Shown here: one piece after another, positions 1 through 7,788 of the stretch
Layout: each line of letters opens with the position of its first letter
Numbering within the stretch: position 1 is the first letter of the stretch
From: Paenarthrobacter sp. AR 02
Lineage (GTDB): Bacteria > Actinomycetota > Actinomycetes > Actinomycetales > Micrococcaceae
DNA: 64,000 bases
NCBI RefSeq assembly: GCF_021538675.1
Contig: NZ_JAJUKH010000001.1
Coordinates: forward strand, 1 to 64,000
Direction of reading: 5' to 3'
Made by a program: the position numbers and the translations under genes
Notes under the pieces: generated by a model
Told to the model about the DNA's origin: nothing
Seen by the model: only the letters and a program-made list of their open reading frames with translations
Databases searched by the model: none

Positions 1-68
1 CAACCGCGTCCGAACAACACCACCGCGGCCGCACGCTGTTCCTCGGACAATGAACTGCTCTTAAACAT
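1..68 (-). CDS. Partial transposase OrfA (N-terminus only)
   Basis: From the ATG at 68, reading left, the frame stays open to the window edge. It gives 22 residues beginning MFKSSSLSEEQRAAAVVLF. A Ser/Glu-rich start followed by an Ala-rich helix is typical of the N-terminal helix-turn-helix of IS3 OrfA proteins, which bind the element ends and, by frameshifting into OrfB, form the DDE transposase. A GGGGAG ribosome site sits about eight bases upstream of the ATG. Only the first helix is visible, so transposase identity relies on the adjacent IS-like end. Whether the gene is intact cannot be seen. Confidence 0.5.
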   Translation of the reverse strand, partial: MFKSSSLSEEQRAAAVVLFGRG

Positions 69-127
69 CAAACTGCTCCCCGTAAGTCAGAACTGAATTT
101 TCAGTCCAACTTTCGGGGAGCAGTTCA
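1..127 (-). mobile_element. End of an IS3-family (IS150-like) insertion sequence, truncated by the window
   Basis: Reading inward on the minus strand from position 127 the sequence begins TGAACTGCTCCCCGAAAG and continues into a GTTGGAC block (to about 104). This resembles terminal inverted repeats of IS3 elements of the IS150 group, which start with TG and carry a CCCC...AAGTTGGAC core. A helix-turn-helix ORF starts 59 bases inside this end, as OrfA does in such elements. The 12-bp arms at 71-82 and 114-125 are also inverted copies of each other, so the end can fold. The element ends 26 bp beyond the DUF3117 stop. The family assignment is from memory of IS3 ends, and the other end and target duplication lie outside the window. 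Confidence 0.6.
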
Positions 128-153
128 CTTCCGCCGGGCCCTGCTTGGTAAAT

Positions 154-321
154 CTATTCGGTCACACCTACGAGGCATTCCTTGAGGTTCTCCGCTTCGG
201 AGGCGTTGAGCTCGACCACAAGCCGTCCCCCACCTTCGAGCGGCACACGCATGATCAGGCTGCGCCCCTCCTTGGTAACTTCCATAGGGCCGTCGCCAGT
301 ACGTGGTTTCATAGCCGCCAT
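154..321 (-). CDS. DUF3117 family small actinobacterial protein
   Basis: This 55-aa protein starts MAAMKPRTGDGPMEVTKEGR and continues through an RVPLEGGGRLVVEL block, matching the DUF3117 family almost end to end. The family is confined to actinobacteria, is 50-60 residues long, and has no established function. The frame is open further upstream, but a GGAGGGG ribosome site lies ten bases before the ATG at 321, and the homologous sequence begins there. An alternative ATG at 339 would overlap this ribosome site. The gene is monocistronic and ends 27 bp from the insertion sequence end, so the insertion left it intact. Confidence 0.85.
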   Translation of the reverse strand: MAAMKPRTGDGPMEVTKEGRSLIMRVPLEGGGRLVVELNASEAENLKECLVGVTE

Positions 322-547
322 TAGGAAAATCCCCTCCATTTGTCCCAAGTCCGCCCAACCCGGCCGGGCTGGATCCGCCAAGCAATCGCAGCCGGCGGCA
401 CCGCTTGGGAGGCCGCCTTGGCCAGGCACTTTAGGTGCTTTGTCCTTGCTAATAGTCCATTATCCCGTACTTACCCGCCCGTAACGAAATCAACAGCCTG
501 TTAGTCAGGGCTTTGTACATATTGCCGTTCCCGAACAAAGCTCCACG

Positions 548-1825
548 TCAGGGCGGATAATCGCCGCCTCCGGGCAAAGGGGCCCACGCCCAGAGCCAAA
601 CGACCCACACCATCTGGAGGAGGATGAACATGACGACGACGGTTCCCCGGTACGCCTTGGACTTCGACAACATCGCTGTTGCCAGGGCAAGGGGAAACAG
701 TGGAAGGAGCATTCGGAACGTGCTGGTTTGCGGGTGCAGGAACACCAGCAGGTAACCCATGTAGCAGGCACACCATAGCCGGAGCTCCGTCCCCAGCGCC
801 CGGACTGGCCGGGAGATCATGACCAGCACAAACAACGCCGTGAAGACAAAGGGGGCGAGCACGCCAAGGACAGGACCAAAAAGCATCCGGCCGGTGTCGA
901 ACCAGGGCTTGAAGGGCACCAGGTCATCCCCGCGCCAGGCAGTTTCCGTGCGGGTATAGGCTGCAGGGTCGCCGGTGGCCGCCCAGGCAATTGCCGGCCA
1001 TGCAAGGGCTGCGACACAGGCGGCTACCACCAAGGCACCCAGCGACATCAGGTTCCGCGTAGACAAGGGCCGGGTATCGGAAACGAACCCTTGCCTGTTC
1101 CTGGCCGCCCCGAAACGCTGCCATAGATGCCAGAGGAAAAGGAGGCCCACCACGGCCGCGAACGGGACGCCCGAGGGCCGGGACAGCGACATCAGAAGGA
1201 CCACCGGTATGGCCGCCAGATAGTGCCGCCGTACAACCAAAAGCAGGGACGCTGCGAGAAGCAGGAGGTTCAAGGACTCCGCGTAGGGGACCTGGAGAAT
1301 CGGCGCGATGGGAAAGGTCGAGACGAAAATGACGCCCCACATGGCTGTGCGCCTGCCCGCGAACTGCCTGAAGAGCTGATGAATGACCAAGACGGCTGCA
1401 AGACCTGCCACCATCGCGATGGCAGTGAGCGCTGGAAGCGTGCCCAGCCCTGTGATGGCCGAAAGTCCACGGGCGAGCAAGGGAAACAACGGGTAGAAGG
1501 CCCACGCATTTTCCGTCACCACCCCGTTCTGGTCGACCGGCAGGACAGCCGGATAGCCGTCGTCAACGGCCTGCTGGTACCAGCGTGCATCCCAGATGGT
1601 GATGAAGTTCCAGTAGTCCGGTGCCGGCGCAAACCAAGGGTTGGTCCCTTGGTGCACTGCGGCGGCCATGAAGATGCAGGCACTGACCAGCCGCGCGACG
1701 ATGAAGACCACAGCAACCTGGAGCCACCACGGCCACCGTGCCATCCGCGCGCCGGCATTCGCCACGGCACGCGGAAGGAGTGCCGTCGGTCCCACTCCCC
1801 CGGGCATCTGAGCCCCGGAACTCAC
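548..1825 (-). CDS. Multipass membrane glycosyltransferase, PIG-V/GT-C-like
   Basis: A 425-aa protein with about ten hydrophobic segments. After the first membrane segment it has IWDARWYQQAVDDGYP, which fits the W-D-x-x-x-Y-x-x-x-A-x-x-G-Y signature of PIG-V-type GT-C mannosyltransferases, where the Asp lies in the catalytic outer loop. A second conserved stretch is NAWAFYPLFPLLARG. Family members use lipid-linked sugar donors on the outer face of the membrane; the acceptor is unknown here. The GTG start at 1825 overlaps the stop of the upstream DivIVA-like gene by four bases, suggesting coupling. An ATG at 1807 preceded by GGGG is an alternative start. Assignment to the superfamily is fair; the substrate is not determined. 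Confidence 0.6.
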   Translation of the reverse strand: MSSGAQMPGGVGPTALLPRAVANAGARMARWPWWLQVAVVFIVARLVSACIFMAAAVHQGTNPWFAPAPDYWNFITIWDARWYQQAVDDGYPAVLPVDQNGVVTENAWAFYPLFPLLARGLSAITGLGTLPALTAIAMVAGLAAVLVIHQLFRQFAGRRTAMWGVIFVSTFPIAPILQVPYAESLNLLLLAASLLLVVRRHYLAAIPVVLLMSLSRPSGVPFAAVVGLLFLWHLWQRFGAARNRQGFVSDTRPLSTRNLMSLGALVVAACVAALAWPAIAWAATGDPAAYTRTETAWRGDDLVPFKPWFDTGRMLFGPVLGVLAPFVFTALFVLVMISRPVRALGTELRLWCACYMGYLLVFLHPQTSTFRMLLPLFPLALATAMLSKSKAYRGTVVVMFILLQMVWVVWLWAWAPLPGGGDYPP

Positions 1826-2163
1826 TGTGTGGTCCGGGTATCATCATCGACGCCGGGCCGCTGCGGCGTGAGGGCACTGAGCCTCTCGATCTCGCGGTCC
1901 TTGGCTTTCAACTGGTCCCGGAGTTCATCGAGTACCTGGTCCACCTGGTCCATGCGGTAGCCCCGCAGGCCCAGGGCGAAGCGGACTGTATCGATGTCGG
2001 ACGGCTTGGCCTCCGCCGGCAGTAACACCGGAGGCAGGTTTGGCGTCGGGTCATCCAGGCCGGCCCCCATGGAGCGGCCGCGGACGATTCCGGCGCCCAC
2101 AAAGAGCGCAGTGCCAACCAGGACAATCGCGACGAACACCAGAAAAAAGCTCACAGTGTCCAT
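1822..2163 (-). CDS. DivIVA-domain membrane protein
   Basis: A 113-aa protein with one N-terminal membrane helix (about residues 5-28). A short linker leads to IDTVRFALGLRGYRMDQVDQ (about 57-76), the amphipathic motif of DivIVA/Wag31-like proteins, followed by a short coiled coil. DivIVA motifs sense membrane curvature and recruit cell-wall machinery at poles and septa. A single helix plus one DivIVA motif is a common small actinobacterial variant of unknown role. It lies between the LOG gene and the GT-C gene on the same strand with spacing of 18 bp and -4 bp, so the three probably form an operon. Confidence 0.75.
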   Translation of the reverse strand: MDTVSFFLVFVAIVLVGTALFVGAGIVRGRSMGAGLDDPTPNLPPVLLPAEAKPSDIDTVRFALGLRGYRMDQVDQVLDELRDQLKAKDREIERLSALTPQRPGVDDDTRTTQ

Positions 2164-2181
2164 GGTGCCAGAAACCTGTTG

Positions 2182-3018
2182 CTACTCCGGGCGCTGCTCT
2201 CCGGTGGGGCTGGGCAGCGGGGCACCATGGAGCACGCGATGGACGGCGTCTGCCGGGTCATCGACCAACTGGATCAGGTCGAGGTCCTTTTCGGAAACCA
2301 TGCCCTCTGCCACCAGAGTTTCCCTGATCCATTCGATCATGGGTCCCCAGAAGCGCACGCCCAGCAGCACAATCGGGAATGAGGTCACCTTGCGTGTCTG
2401 GACGAGGACCATGGCCTCGAAGAGTTCATCCAGGGTGCCCAGTCCGCCCGGCAGGACCACGAAGCCCTGCGCGTACTTGACGAACATGGTTTTGCGGGCA
2501 AAGAAGTACCTGAAGTTGATGCCCAGGTCCACCCACTGGTTAAGCCCCTGTTCGAAGGGAAGCTCGATGCCCAGGCCGACGGAGACCCCGTTGCCCTCCA
2601 CAGCACCTTTGTTGGCTGCCTCCATGGAACCCGGGCCGCCGCCTGTGATGACCGCGACTCCGGCTTCGGCAAGCTTCCGGCCAACATCGACAGCCATCTC
2701 GTAGTACTCGGTGCCCGGTTTGGTCCGTGCCGAACCGAAGACACTGACAGCCGGCCCCAGGTCCGCCAGTGCACCGAAGCCCTCCACGAATTCGCTCTGG
2801 ATCCGCAGGACCCGCCAAGGATCCGTATGAATGAACTGGCCGGCACCACTCGTGTCCAGCAAGTGCTGGTCGGACATCCCCGTATCGGCTTGTTTCCGCC
2901 GGAGCTCCAAGGAGCCCTTGTGCTTGGCAGGTGCTATCTCGGACGGCAAGGGCACATGGCTGGACTTGGCGCGTCCGTTGGCATCCGGATGGGGAACTGG
3001 GTGCTGGCTGATGCTCAT
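2182..3018 (-). CDS. LOG-family nucleoside 5'-monophosphate phosphoribohydrolase (TIGR00730)
   Basis: A 278-aa Rossmann-fold protein with both diagnostic motifs: GGGPGSMEAANKGA, and further on PGGLGTLDELFEA, the PGGxGTxxE signature of LOG and TIGR00730 proteins. Characterised members release the base from cytokinin-type or other nucleoside monophosphates; the bacterial housekeeping substrate is often unclear. The N-terminal 70 residues are charged and poorly conserved. The protein is cytoplasmic, with no signal or membrane segment. It is the first gene of a likely three-gene minus-strand operon and is divergent from gluA. Confidence 0.8.
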   Translation of the reverse strand: MSISQHPVPHPDANGRAKSSHVPLPSEIAPAKHKGSLELRRKQADTGMSDQHLLDTSGAGQFIHTDPWRVLRIQSEFVEGFGALADLGPAVSVFGSARTKPGTEYYEMAVDVGRKLAEAGVAVITGGGPGSMEAANKGAVEGNGVSVGLGIELPFEQGLNQWVDLGINFRYFFARKTMFVKYAQGFVVLPGGLGTLDELFEAMVLVQTRKVTSFPIVLLGVRFWGPMIEWIRETLVAEGMVSEKDLDLIQLVDDPADAVHRVLHGAPLPSPTGEQRPE

Positions 3019-3169
3019 TGCCCAAGGCTAGTCCCTATGGACCCCTGCTTCGTCCATGCGACCCGCCCGTTGCATTGCAGTCTGGTGTATCGCTGAAGGA
3101 CAGGTTTCTGTTCAATCACGATCTTGGCGAACTTGCCGTGACCGTGGTCATATTTGGGTCTTTGTTCGC

Positions 3170-3175
3170 TAGATT
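3170..3175 (+). promoter_or_regulatory. -10-like hexamer of a probable leaderless gluA promoter
   Basis: TAGATT lies six bases before the gluA ATG and there is no purine-rich ribosome site between them. This geometry would place the transcription start at or next to the ATG. No convincing -35 hexamer was found 16-18 bp upstream. Confidence 0.35.
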
Positions 3176-3181
3176 CTTCGT

Positions 3182-3937
3182 ATGACTACTCAAGCGTCCG
3201 GCGATGCCCTCGTCTCACTGAACGGCGTCAATAAGCATTACGGTCAACTGCACGTCCTGAAAGACATCAACCTGCAGGTTCGGAAGGGCGAAGTCGTGGT
3301 GGTCATCGGACCGTCCGGCTCCGGCAAGTCCACCTTGTGCCGCGCGATCAACCGCTTGGAAACGATCGACGACGGTGCGATTGCCATCGACGGGAAGAAG
3401 CTCCCGGAAGAAGGCAAGGACCTCGCCCACCTGCGGGCCGACGTCGGAATGGTCTTCCAGTCCTTCAACCTGTTCGCCCACAAGACGATTCTTGAGAACG
3501 TCACGCTGGGGCCGATCAAGGTCAAGAAGGTGGCCAAGGGGACAGCTGACAAGGAAGCCATGGCACTGCTCGAGCGTGTCGGTGTGGGTCACCAGGCTCC
3601 GAAGCTGCCCGCCCAGCTGTCCGGCGGTCAGCAGCAGCGCGTAGCCATCGCCCGTGCACTGGCCATGAAGCCGAAGGTCATGCTCTTTGATGAGCCCACC
3701 TCCGCACTTGACCCCGAAATGATCAATGAAGTCCTGGACGTCATGATCCAGCTGGCCAAAGAAGGCATGACCATGATCGTGGTCACCCATGAGATGGGCT
3801 TTGCGCGCAAGGCCGCTGACCGTGTGGTGTTCATGGCGGACGGCCAGATCGTGGAAGACGCAACTCCGGAGGAGTTCTTCACCAACCCGAAGAGCGACCG
3901 CGCCAAGGACTTCCTGTCCAAGCTTTTGACCCACTAG
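3182..3937 (+). CDS. gluA: Amino-acid (glutamate-type) ABC importer ATPase
   Basis: A 251-aa ATPase of the polar amino-acid subfamily. It has Walker [10 protein letters not shown] (43-51), the signature LSGGQQQR (about 147), Walker [13 protein letters not shown] (about 171) and the switch histidine in VVTHEMGF. It is followed by a binding protein and two permeases in the same order as the Corynebacterium gluABCD glutamate uptake system, so the ATPase should drive uptake of glutamate or a similar amino acid at the inner face of the membrane. No Shine-Dalgarno precedes the ATG. Subfamily is certain from motifs; the substrate is inferred from gene order and general similarity. Confidence 0.85.
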   Translation: MTTQASGDALVSLNGVNKHYGQLHVLKDINLQVRKGEVVVVIGPSGSGKSTLCRAINRLETIDDGAIAIDGKKLPEEGKDLAHLRADVGMVFQSFNLFAHKTILENVTLGPIKVKKVAKGTADKEAMALLERVGVGHQAPKLPAQLSGGQQQRVAIARALAMKPKVMLFDEPTSALDPEMINEVLDVMIQLAKEGMTMIVVTHEMGFARKAADRVVFMADGQIVEDATPEEFFTNPKSDRAKDFLSKLLTH

Positions 3938-3976
3938 CTCCCCACCGCCCGCATCCCGGCAGTAGAGAACGCACCC

Positions 3977-3993
3977 TGGCCGTACGACGGCCA
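3977..3993 (+). promoter_or_regulatory. Small hairpin between gluA and gluB
   Basis: TGGCCGT and ACGGCCA pair around a three-base loop, 18 bp before the gluB ATG and next to its AAAGGA ribosome site. It may protect the downstream mRNA from decay or tune gluB translation. There is no T-run, so it is unlikely to be a full terminator. Confidence 0.35.
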
Positions 3994-4011
3994 ACCAATG
4001 AAAGGAATGTC

Positions 4012-4890
4012 ATGAAGGCTTTTATTACCCGGAGGAAGTCGCTCCTGGTGGCCGCTTCGGCCGTGCTCGCCCTCTCCCTGAGCGCCTGTGGAGGTGGCGG
4101 AAGCTCCACCACTCCCCCCGTTGCCTCGGCCAGCTTCGACGCCGGCACGACGATGGAAAAGCTGAACAAGGCGCAGAAGATCACCATCGGCACCAAGTTC
4201 GACCAGCCGCTCTTCGGCCAGAAGGGCCTTGATGGCAAGCCTGTCGGTTTCGACGTTGAAATGGGCAAAGCAATCGCCGCCAAGCTGGGCATCCCCGCCG
4301 ACAAGATCGAATGGGTAGAGACCGTCTCCCAGAACCGCGAATCGTTCATCGAACAGGGCCGCGTAGACCTCGTCATCGCCACCTACACCATCAACGATGC
4401 CCGTAAGGAAAAGGTCGCTTTCGCCGGACCGTACTACGAAGCTGGCCAGGCTTTGCTGGTGAACAAGGACGACAACTCCATCACCAAGCCTGAAGATGTC
4501 AAGGGCAAGAAGGTCTGCTCCGTTACCGGTTCCACACCGGCCAAGACCATCGCCGAGAAGTACGGTGCCGAGGTCGTTCCTGCCGCCACGTACACCGCCT
4601 GCCTGGAGCCGCTGCGCAACAAGCAGGTTGTCGCCGTGACTACCGACAACGTCATCCTCGCCGGCTACGTCGACAAGGAGCCGGACGCCTTCAAGCTCGC
4701 TTCGGACCAGACCTTCACCAAGGAGCCCTATGGCATCGGCCTGAAGAAGGACGACACCGTTTTCCGCGGCTGGATCAACGACCAGCTTGAGGGATTCGCC
4801 AAGGACGGCACCTACAAGAAAGCCTGGGAAGCCACAGCAGGCAAGGTCATCAAGACCACCCCTGAACTTCCTGCGATCAACCGCTACTAG
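4012..4890 (+). CDS. gluB: Amino-acid-binding lipoprotein of the importer
   Basis: A 292-aa extracellular solute-binding protein of the SBP_bac_3 type. A basic start and hydrophobic stretch lead to the lipobox LSAC with the lipidated Cys at 26, followed by a Gly/Ser linker. The mature part carries GFDVEMGKAIAAKLG (about residue 83 onward) and VDLVIATYTI, typical of glutamate/glutamine-type binding domains. It should capture the ligand outside the membrane and deliver it to GluCD. An AAAGGA ribosome site lies six bases before the ATG. Hairpins on both sides of the gene suggest it is expressed at a different level from its neighbours. Confidence 0.85.
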   Translation: MKAFITRRKSLLVAASAVLALSLSACGGGGSSTTPPVASASFDAGTTMEKLNKAQKITIGTKFDQPLFGQKGLDGKPVGFDVEMGKAIAAKLGIPADKIEWVETVSQNRESFIEQGRVDLVIATYTINDARKEKVAFAGPYYEAGQALLVNKDDNSITKPEDVKGKKVCSVTGSTPAKTIAEKYGAEVVPAATYTACLEPLRNKQVVAVTTDNVILAGYVDKEPDAFKLASDQTFTKEPYGIGLKKDDTVFRGWINDQLEGFAKDGTYKKAWEATAGKVIKTTPELPAINRY

Positions 4891-4899
4891 TCGGGACCA

Positions 4900-4937
4900 G
4901 TCAGCTGCCGCCGCCCCTTTGGACGGCGGCAGCTGAC
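4900..4937 (+). terminator. Strong hairpin between gluB and gluC (attenuating terminator)
   Basis: GTCAGCTGCCGCCG (4900-4913) pairs perfectly with CGGCGGCAGCTGAC (4924-4937) around a ten-base loop. No T-run follows. In an otherwise tight operon this position suits partial termination or a 3' stabilising structure, giving more binding protein than permease. Confidence 0.6.
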
Positions 4938-4982
4938 GAATCCAGGACCCTGTTCCCTGATTAGCTGCAGCCAAAGGAACCC

Positions 4983-5633
4983 ATGGACGCCGTCATAGCA
5001 AGCCTCCCCCAATACTGGGACGGATTTCTCCGCACCCTGTATCTTTCCGTCATTTCAGGAATCATCGCCCTCATCGTCGGGACAATCCTGGCAGCCATGA
5101 GGGTCTCCCCCGTGGCTGCCCTCCGCGGATTCAGCACGTTCTACGTTGAAGTCGCCCGAAACACACCGCTCACCATCATCTTCTTCTTCGCCGCGATCGT
5201 TCTGCCGCGGCTGGGCGTCAAGTTCGAACAATTCGAAGTCGCCGCCATCATCGCCCTGAGCAGCTACACGGCCGCCTTCATCGCCGAAGCCGTCCGTTCC
5301 GGCGTCAACAGCGTGCCCGTAGGACAGGCCGAAGCCGCCCGAAGCATCGGGATGACCTTCATCCAGGTGCTGGGCTTCATCGTCCTCCCACAGGCTGTCC
5401 GCACTGTGATCCCGCCCTTGATCAATATCCTGATCGCCCTGGTGAAGAACTCATCGGTGGCCGGCGCCTTCTTCGTCCTCGAGCTTTTCGGCTACGGCCG
5501 CCAGCTCTCCAACGACTACGGCGACCAGGTTCTCTGGATCCTGCTCGGGGTGGCGTTCTTCTACCTCCTGATCACAGTGCCGCTGGGCCTCCTGGCTCAC
5601 TTTGTTGAACGTAAGGTGGCGATTGCCCGATGA
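4983..5633 (+). CDS. gluC: Amino-acid ABC importer permease
   Basis: A 216-aa HisM-type permease with about five membrane segments. The EAA loop lies around VPVGQAEAARSIGMTFIQVLGFIVLP (about residues 112-137), which docks with the GluA ATPase. LKNSSVAGA-type wording near the C-terminus (ALVKNSSVAGAFFVLELFG) is also standard for the family. Its last four bases overlap the gluD start (ATGA), so the two permeases are translationally coupled and presumably form a heterodimer. An AAAGGA ribosome site precedes the ATG at 4983. Confidence 0.85.
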   Translation: MDAVIASLPQYWDGFLRTLYLSVISGIIALIVGTILAAMRVSPVAALRGFSTFYVEVARNTPLTIIFFFAAIVLPRLGVKFEQFEVAAIIALSSYTAAFIAEAVRSGVNSVPVGQAEAARSIGMTFIQVLGFIVLPQAVRTVIPPLINILIALVKNSSVAGAFFVLELFGYGRQLSNDYGDQVLWILLGVAFFYLLITVPLGLLAHFVERKVAIAR

Positions 5634-6523
5634 CCTCGGTCCTGTACGACGTCCCCGGGCCCAAGGCCCGCCTCTACTCGCTCATTGGGTCCGCCGTCGG
5701 CATCCTGCTCATCGTTGGCATACTCGCCATCGCGGTGGCCACCCTGGCCCAACAGGGCATCTTCGACGCCGAACGCTGGGAGATCTTCTACGGTCCCATG
5801 GCGCCGGATGTCTGGAGCCTGATTGGGCAGGGCATTCTGTCCACGCTGGCTGCTGCGGCCGTTGCGGCGATCATCGCGTTCCCGCTCGGCATCGCACTGT
5901 GCCTGTTGCGGATTTCGCTGATTCCCTGGATCCGGATCCCCACCCAGGTAGTGCTTGAATTCCTGCGCGGCATGCCCGTGGTCCTCATGATGTTGTTCGT
6001 CCTGCTGGTTTTCGCCACGGGCCAGTTCCAGGCCGTCGTGGTTGGCCTGGTTCTTTACAACGCGGCCATCTTCGCCGAGATCCTCCGCGCCGGTATCCAA
6101 TCCCTGCCGAAGGGCCAACGCGAAGCAGGATTGGCCATCGGGCTGCGCAGCTTCCAGTCCCGGATGTCCATCGAGTTCCCGCAGGCCGTGCGCCGCATGC
6201 TTCCGTCATTGGTGGCACAGCTGGTGGTCCTGTTGAAGGACACCTCGCTGGGCTACATCGTCGGGTACGAGGAATTGCTGCGGAAGATCCAGATCATGGC
6301 AGACTTCCTCGGGCCGAACTTCCTGTTCCCTGCGTTCTTTGTGGGCGCAGCGATTTACATCCTGATCAACCTGTCGGTGTCACGGATCGCCATCTGGATT
6401 GAACGCCGGGGGTCCAAGAAAACCGCCGGCGGGGTGGCAGCACCAAGCCTTCGGACAGGGCTCATGGTGGGTGGCAACGATCCGATCGCCAAGGATTCCG
6501 TCGAAGGTCCCGAAAAGAAGTAA
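5630..6523 (+). CDS. gluD: Amino-acid ABC importer permease
   Basis: A 297-aa second permease of the importer. It is longer than GluC because of an N-terminal cytoplasmic segment, an extra periplasmic stretch and a basic C-terminal tail. The EAA loop is in LPKGQREAGLAIGLRSFQSRMSIEFPQ (residues about 158-184), and KDTSLGYIVGYEELLR follows. It starts inside the gluC stop codon (ATGA) and is followed directly by a strong terminator, marking the end of the gluABCD operon. Confidence 0.85.
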   Translation: MTSVLYDVPGPKARLYSLIGSAVGILLIVGILAIAVATLAQQGIFDAERWEIFYGPMAPDVWSLIGQGILSTLAAAAVAAIIAFPLGIALCLLRISLIPWIRIPTQVVLEFLRGMPVVLMMLFVLLVFATGQFQAVVVGLVLYNAAIFAEILRAGIQSLPKGQREAGLAIGLRSFQSRMSIEFPQAVRRMLPSLVAQLVVLLKDTSLGYIVGYEELLRKIQIMADFLGPNFLFPAFFVGAAIYILINLSVSRIAIWIERRGSKKTAGGVAAPSLRTGLMVGGNDPIAKDSVEGPEKK

Positions 6524-6537
6524 GCTCCGCATCACGC

Positions 6538-6577
6538 AAAGAAGGTCCGCAGCCATCAGGCTGCGGACCTTCTTTTG
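6538..6577 (+). terminator. Rho-independent terminator after gluD
   Basis: A 17-bp stem (6538-6554 with 6559-6575) closes a four-base loop ATCA, and the right arm runs into a TTTT tract. It lies 15 bp after the gluD stop and 13 bp from the dapE stop, so it may serve both convergent genes. Confidence 0.9.
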
Positions 6578-6587
6578 ATTCGTCGGC

Positions 6588-7703
6588 TTAAGCCAGCCAC
6601 GTACGCAGTGCCCGCAGGCACTCACGGATCGCATCGGCGTCGACGTGTTCGTTGTCTTTGTGCGCCAGCAGGGGGTCGCCGGGGCCGAAGTTCACCGCCG
6701 GGATTCCCAGCTCACTGAAACGCGCGACGTCGGTCCATCCGTATTTGGGCTTCGGCTCGGCGCCCACTGCGGCAACGAAGGACGCGGCGGCGGGGTGGTT
6801 GAGTCCCGGCCGCGCGCCCGCAGCGGCGTCGGTCCGGACGACGTCGAACCCTTCCAGCAGTTCGCGGACGTGGGCTTCGGCCTGGTCCGGGGTCTTGTCC
6901 GGGGCAAAGCGGTAGTTGATCTCCACCACGCACCGGTCCGGGATGACGTTGCCTGCCGTGCCACCCTTGATCTTCACGGCGTTGAGGCTTTCACGGTAGT
7001 CCAGGCCGTCCACGTTGATGGTGCGGGGTTGGTAGGCGGCCAGCCGTTCCAGGATTGGAGCGGCAGCATGAATGGCGTTCACTCCCATCCACGCGCGGGC
7101 GGAGTGCGCGGTTTCACCCAGGGTCGTGGCTTCGAAGCGGCTGGTTCCGTTGCAACCACCCTCCACCGTGCCGTGGGTTGGTTCCAGCAGGATCGCGAAA
7201 TCGCCGTGGAGCTGCTCACCGTGGTTCCTGACCAGACGGCCCAGCCCGCTCTTGACCGCTTCCACTTCCTCATGGTCGTAGAAGACGAAAGTGACGTCCT
7301 TGTCCGGCTGCCTGCCGTCGTCGAACAGTGTGGCGGCCAAGGCGAGTTGCACCGCCACGCCGCCCTTCATGTCGGTGGTGCCGCGGCCATACAGCACACC
7401 CTCCCCCGGAGTGCCGGACTCCCAGGTGGCCGGAACGGTACCCAAGGAGCCTTCAACGGTGGGCAGCGGCACTGTGTCCAGGTGTCCGGCCAGGATGACG
7501 CGCTCAGCCAGGCCAAGTTCGGTGCGCGCGATAATCGCATCGCCGTCCCTGATAACCGTGTAGGCGGGGATGGCGCGGAGGGCTGCCTCCACGGCGTCCG
7601 CGAGCTCAGTCTCGTTTCCGGACACGCTGTTGTAGTCGATGATCGCCGCGGTCAGCAAAGCGACGTCCTGGCGCAGGTCAAGGAGGGCGGGGTTCTGGGT
7701 CAC
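6588..7703 (-). CDS. dapE: Succinyl-diaminopimelate desuccinylase
   Basis: A 371-aa M20-family metallohydrolase. The metal motifs are visible: AGHLDTVP (about residue 72), GTTDMKGG (about 109) and DHEEVEA (about 145), followed by an EPTHGTVEGGCNG stretch and a dimerisation domain. It cleaves N-succinyl-LL-diaminopimelate to succinate and LL-diaminopimelate in lysine and peptidoglycan precursor synthesis. It starts with GTG after a GGAGCA ribosome site and is divergent from dapD, which supports this role over a generic peptidase. DapC lies elsewhere in the window, at 14 kb. Confidence 0.9.
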   Translation of the reverse strand: MTQNPALLDLRQDVALLTAAIIDYNSVSGNETELADAVEAALRAIPAYTVIRDGDAIIARTELGLAERVILAGHLDTVPLPTVEGSLGTVPATWESGTPGEGVLYGRGTTDMKGGVAVQLALAATLFDDGRQPDKDVTFVFYDHEEVEAVKSGLGRLVRNHGEQLHGDFAILLEPTHGTVEGGCNGTSRFEATTLGETAHSARAWMGVNAIHAAAPILERLAAYQPRTINVDGLDYRESLNAVKIKGGTAGNVIPDRCVVEINYRFAPDKTPDQAEAHVRELLEGFDVVRTDAAAGARPGLNHPAAASFVAAVGAEPKPKYGWTDVARFSELGIPAVNFGPGDPLLAHKDNEHVDADAIRECLRALRTWLA

Positions 7704-7753
7704 TGCTCCAGCTTAACAACCCCCATTGCGACCTGCTGTCCGTGAGACGGGTT

Positions 7754-7782
7754 TTAACCGACCTCTGCCTGCTGGATACACT
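7754..7782 (+). promoter_or_regulatory. Probable leaderless dapD promoter
   Basis: TTAACC (7754-7759) and TACACT (7777-7782) are separated by 17 bp, each matching four of six consensus positions. TACACT ends six bases before the ATG at 7789, and no Shine-Dalgarno is present, so the transcript would begin at the start codon. Confidence 0.45.
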
Positions 7783-7788
7783 TGGCGC

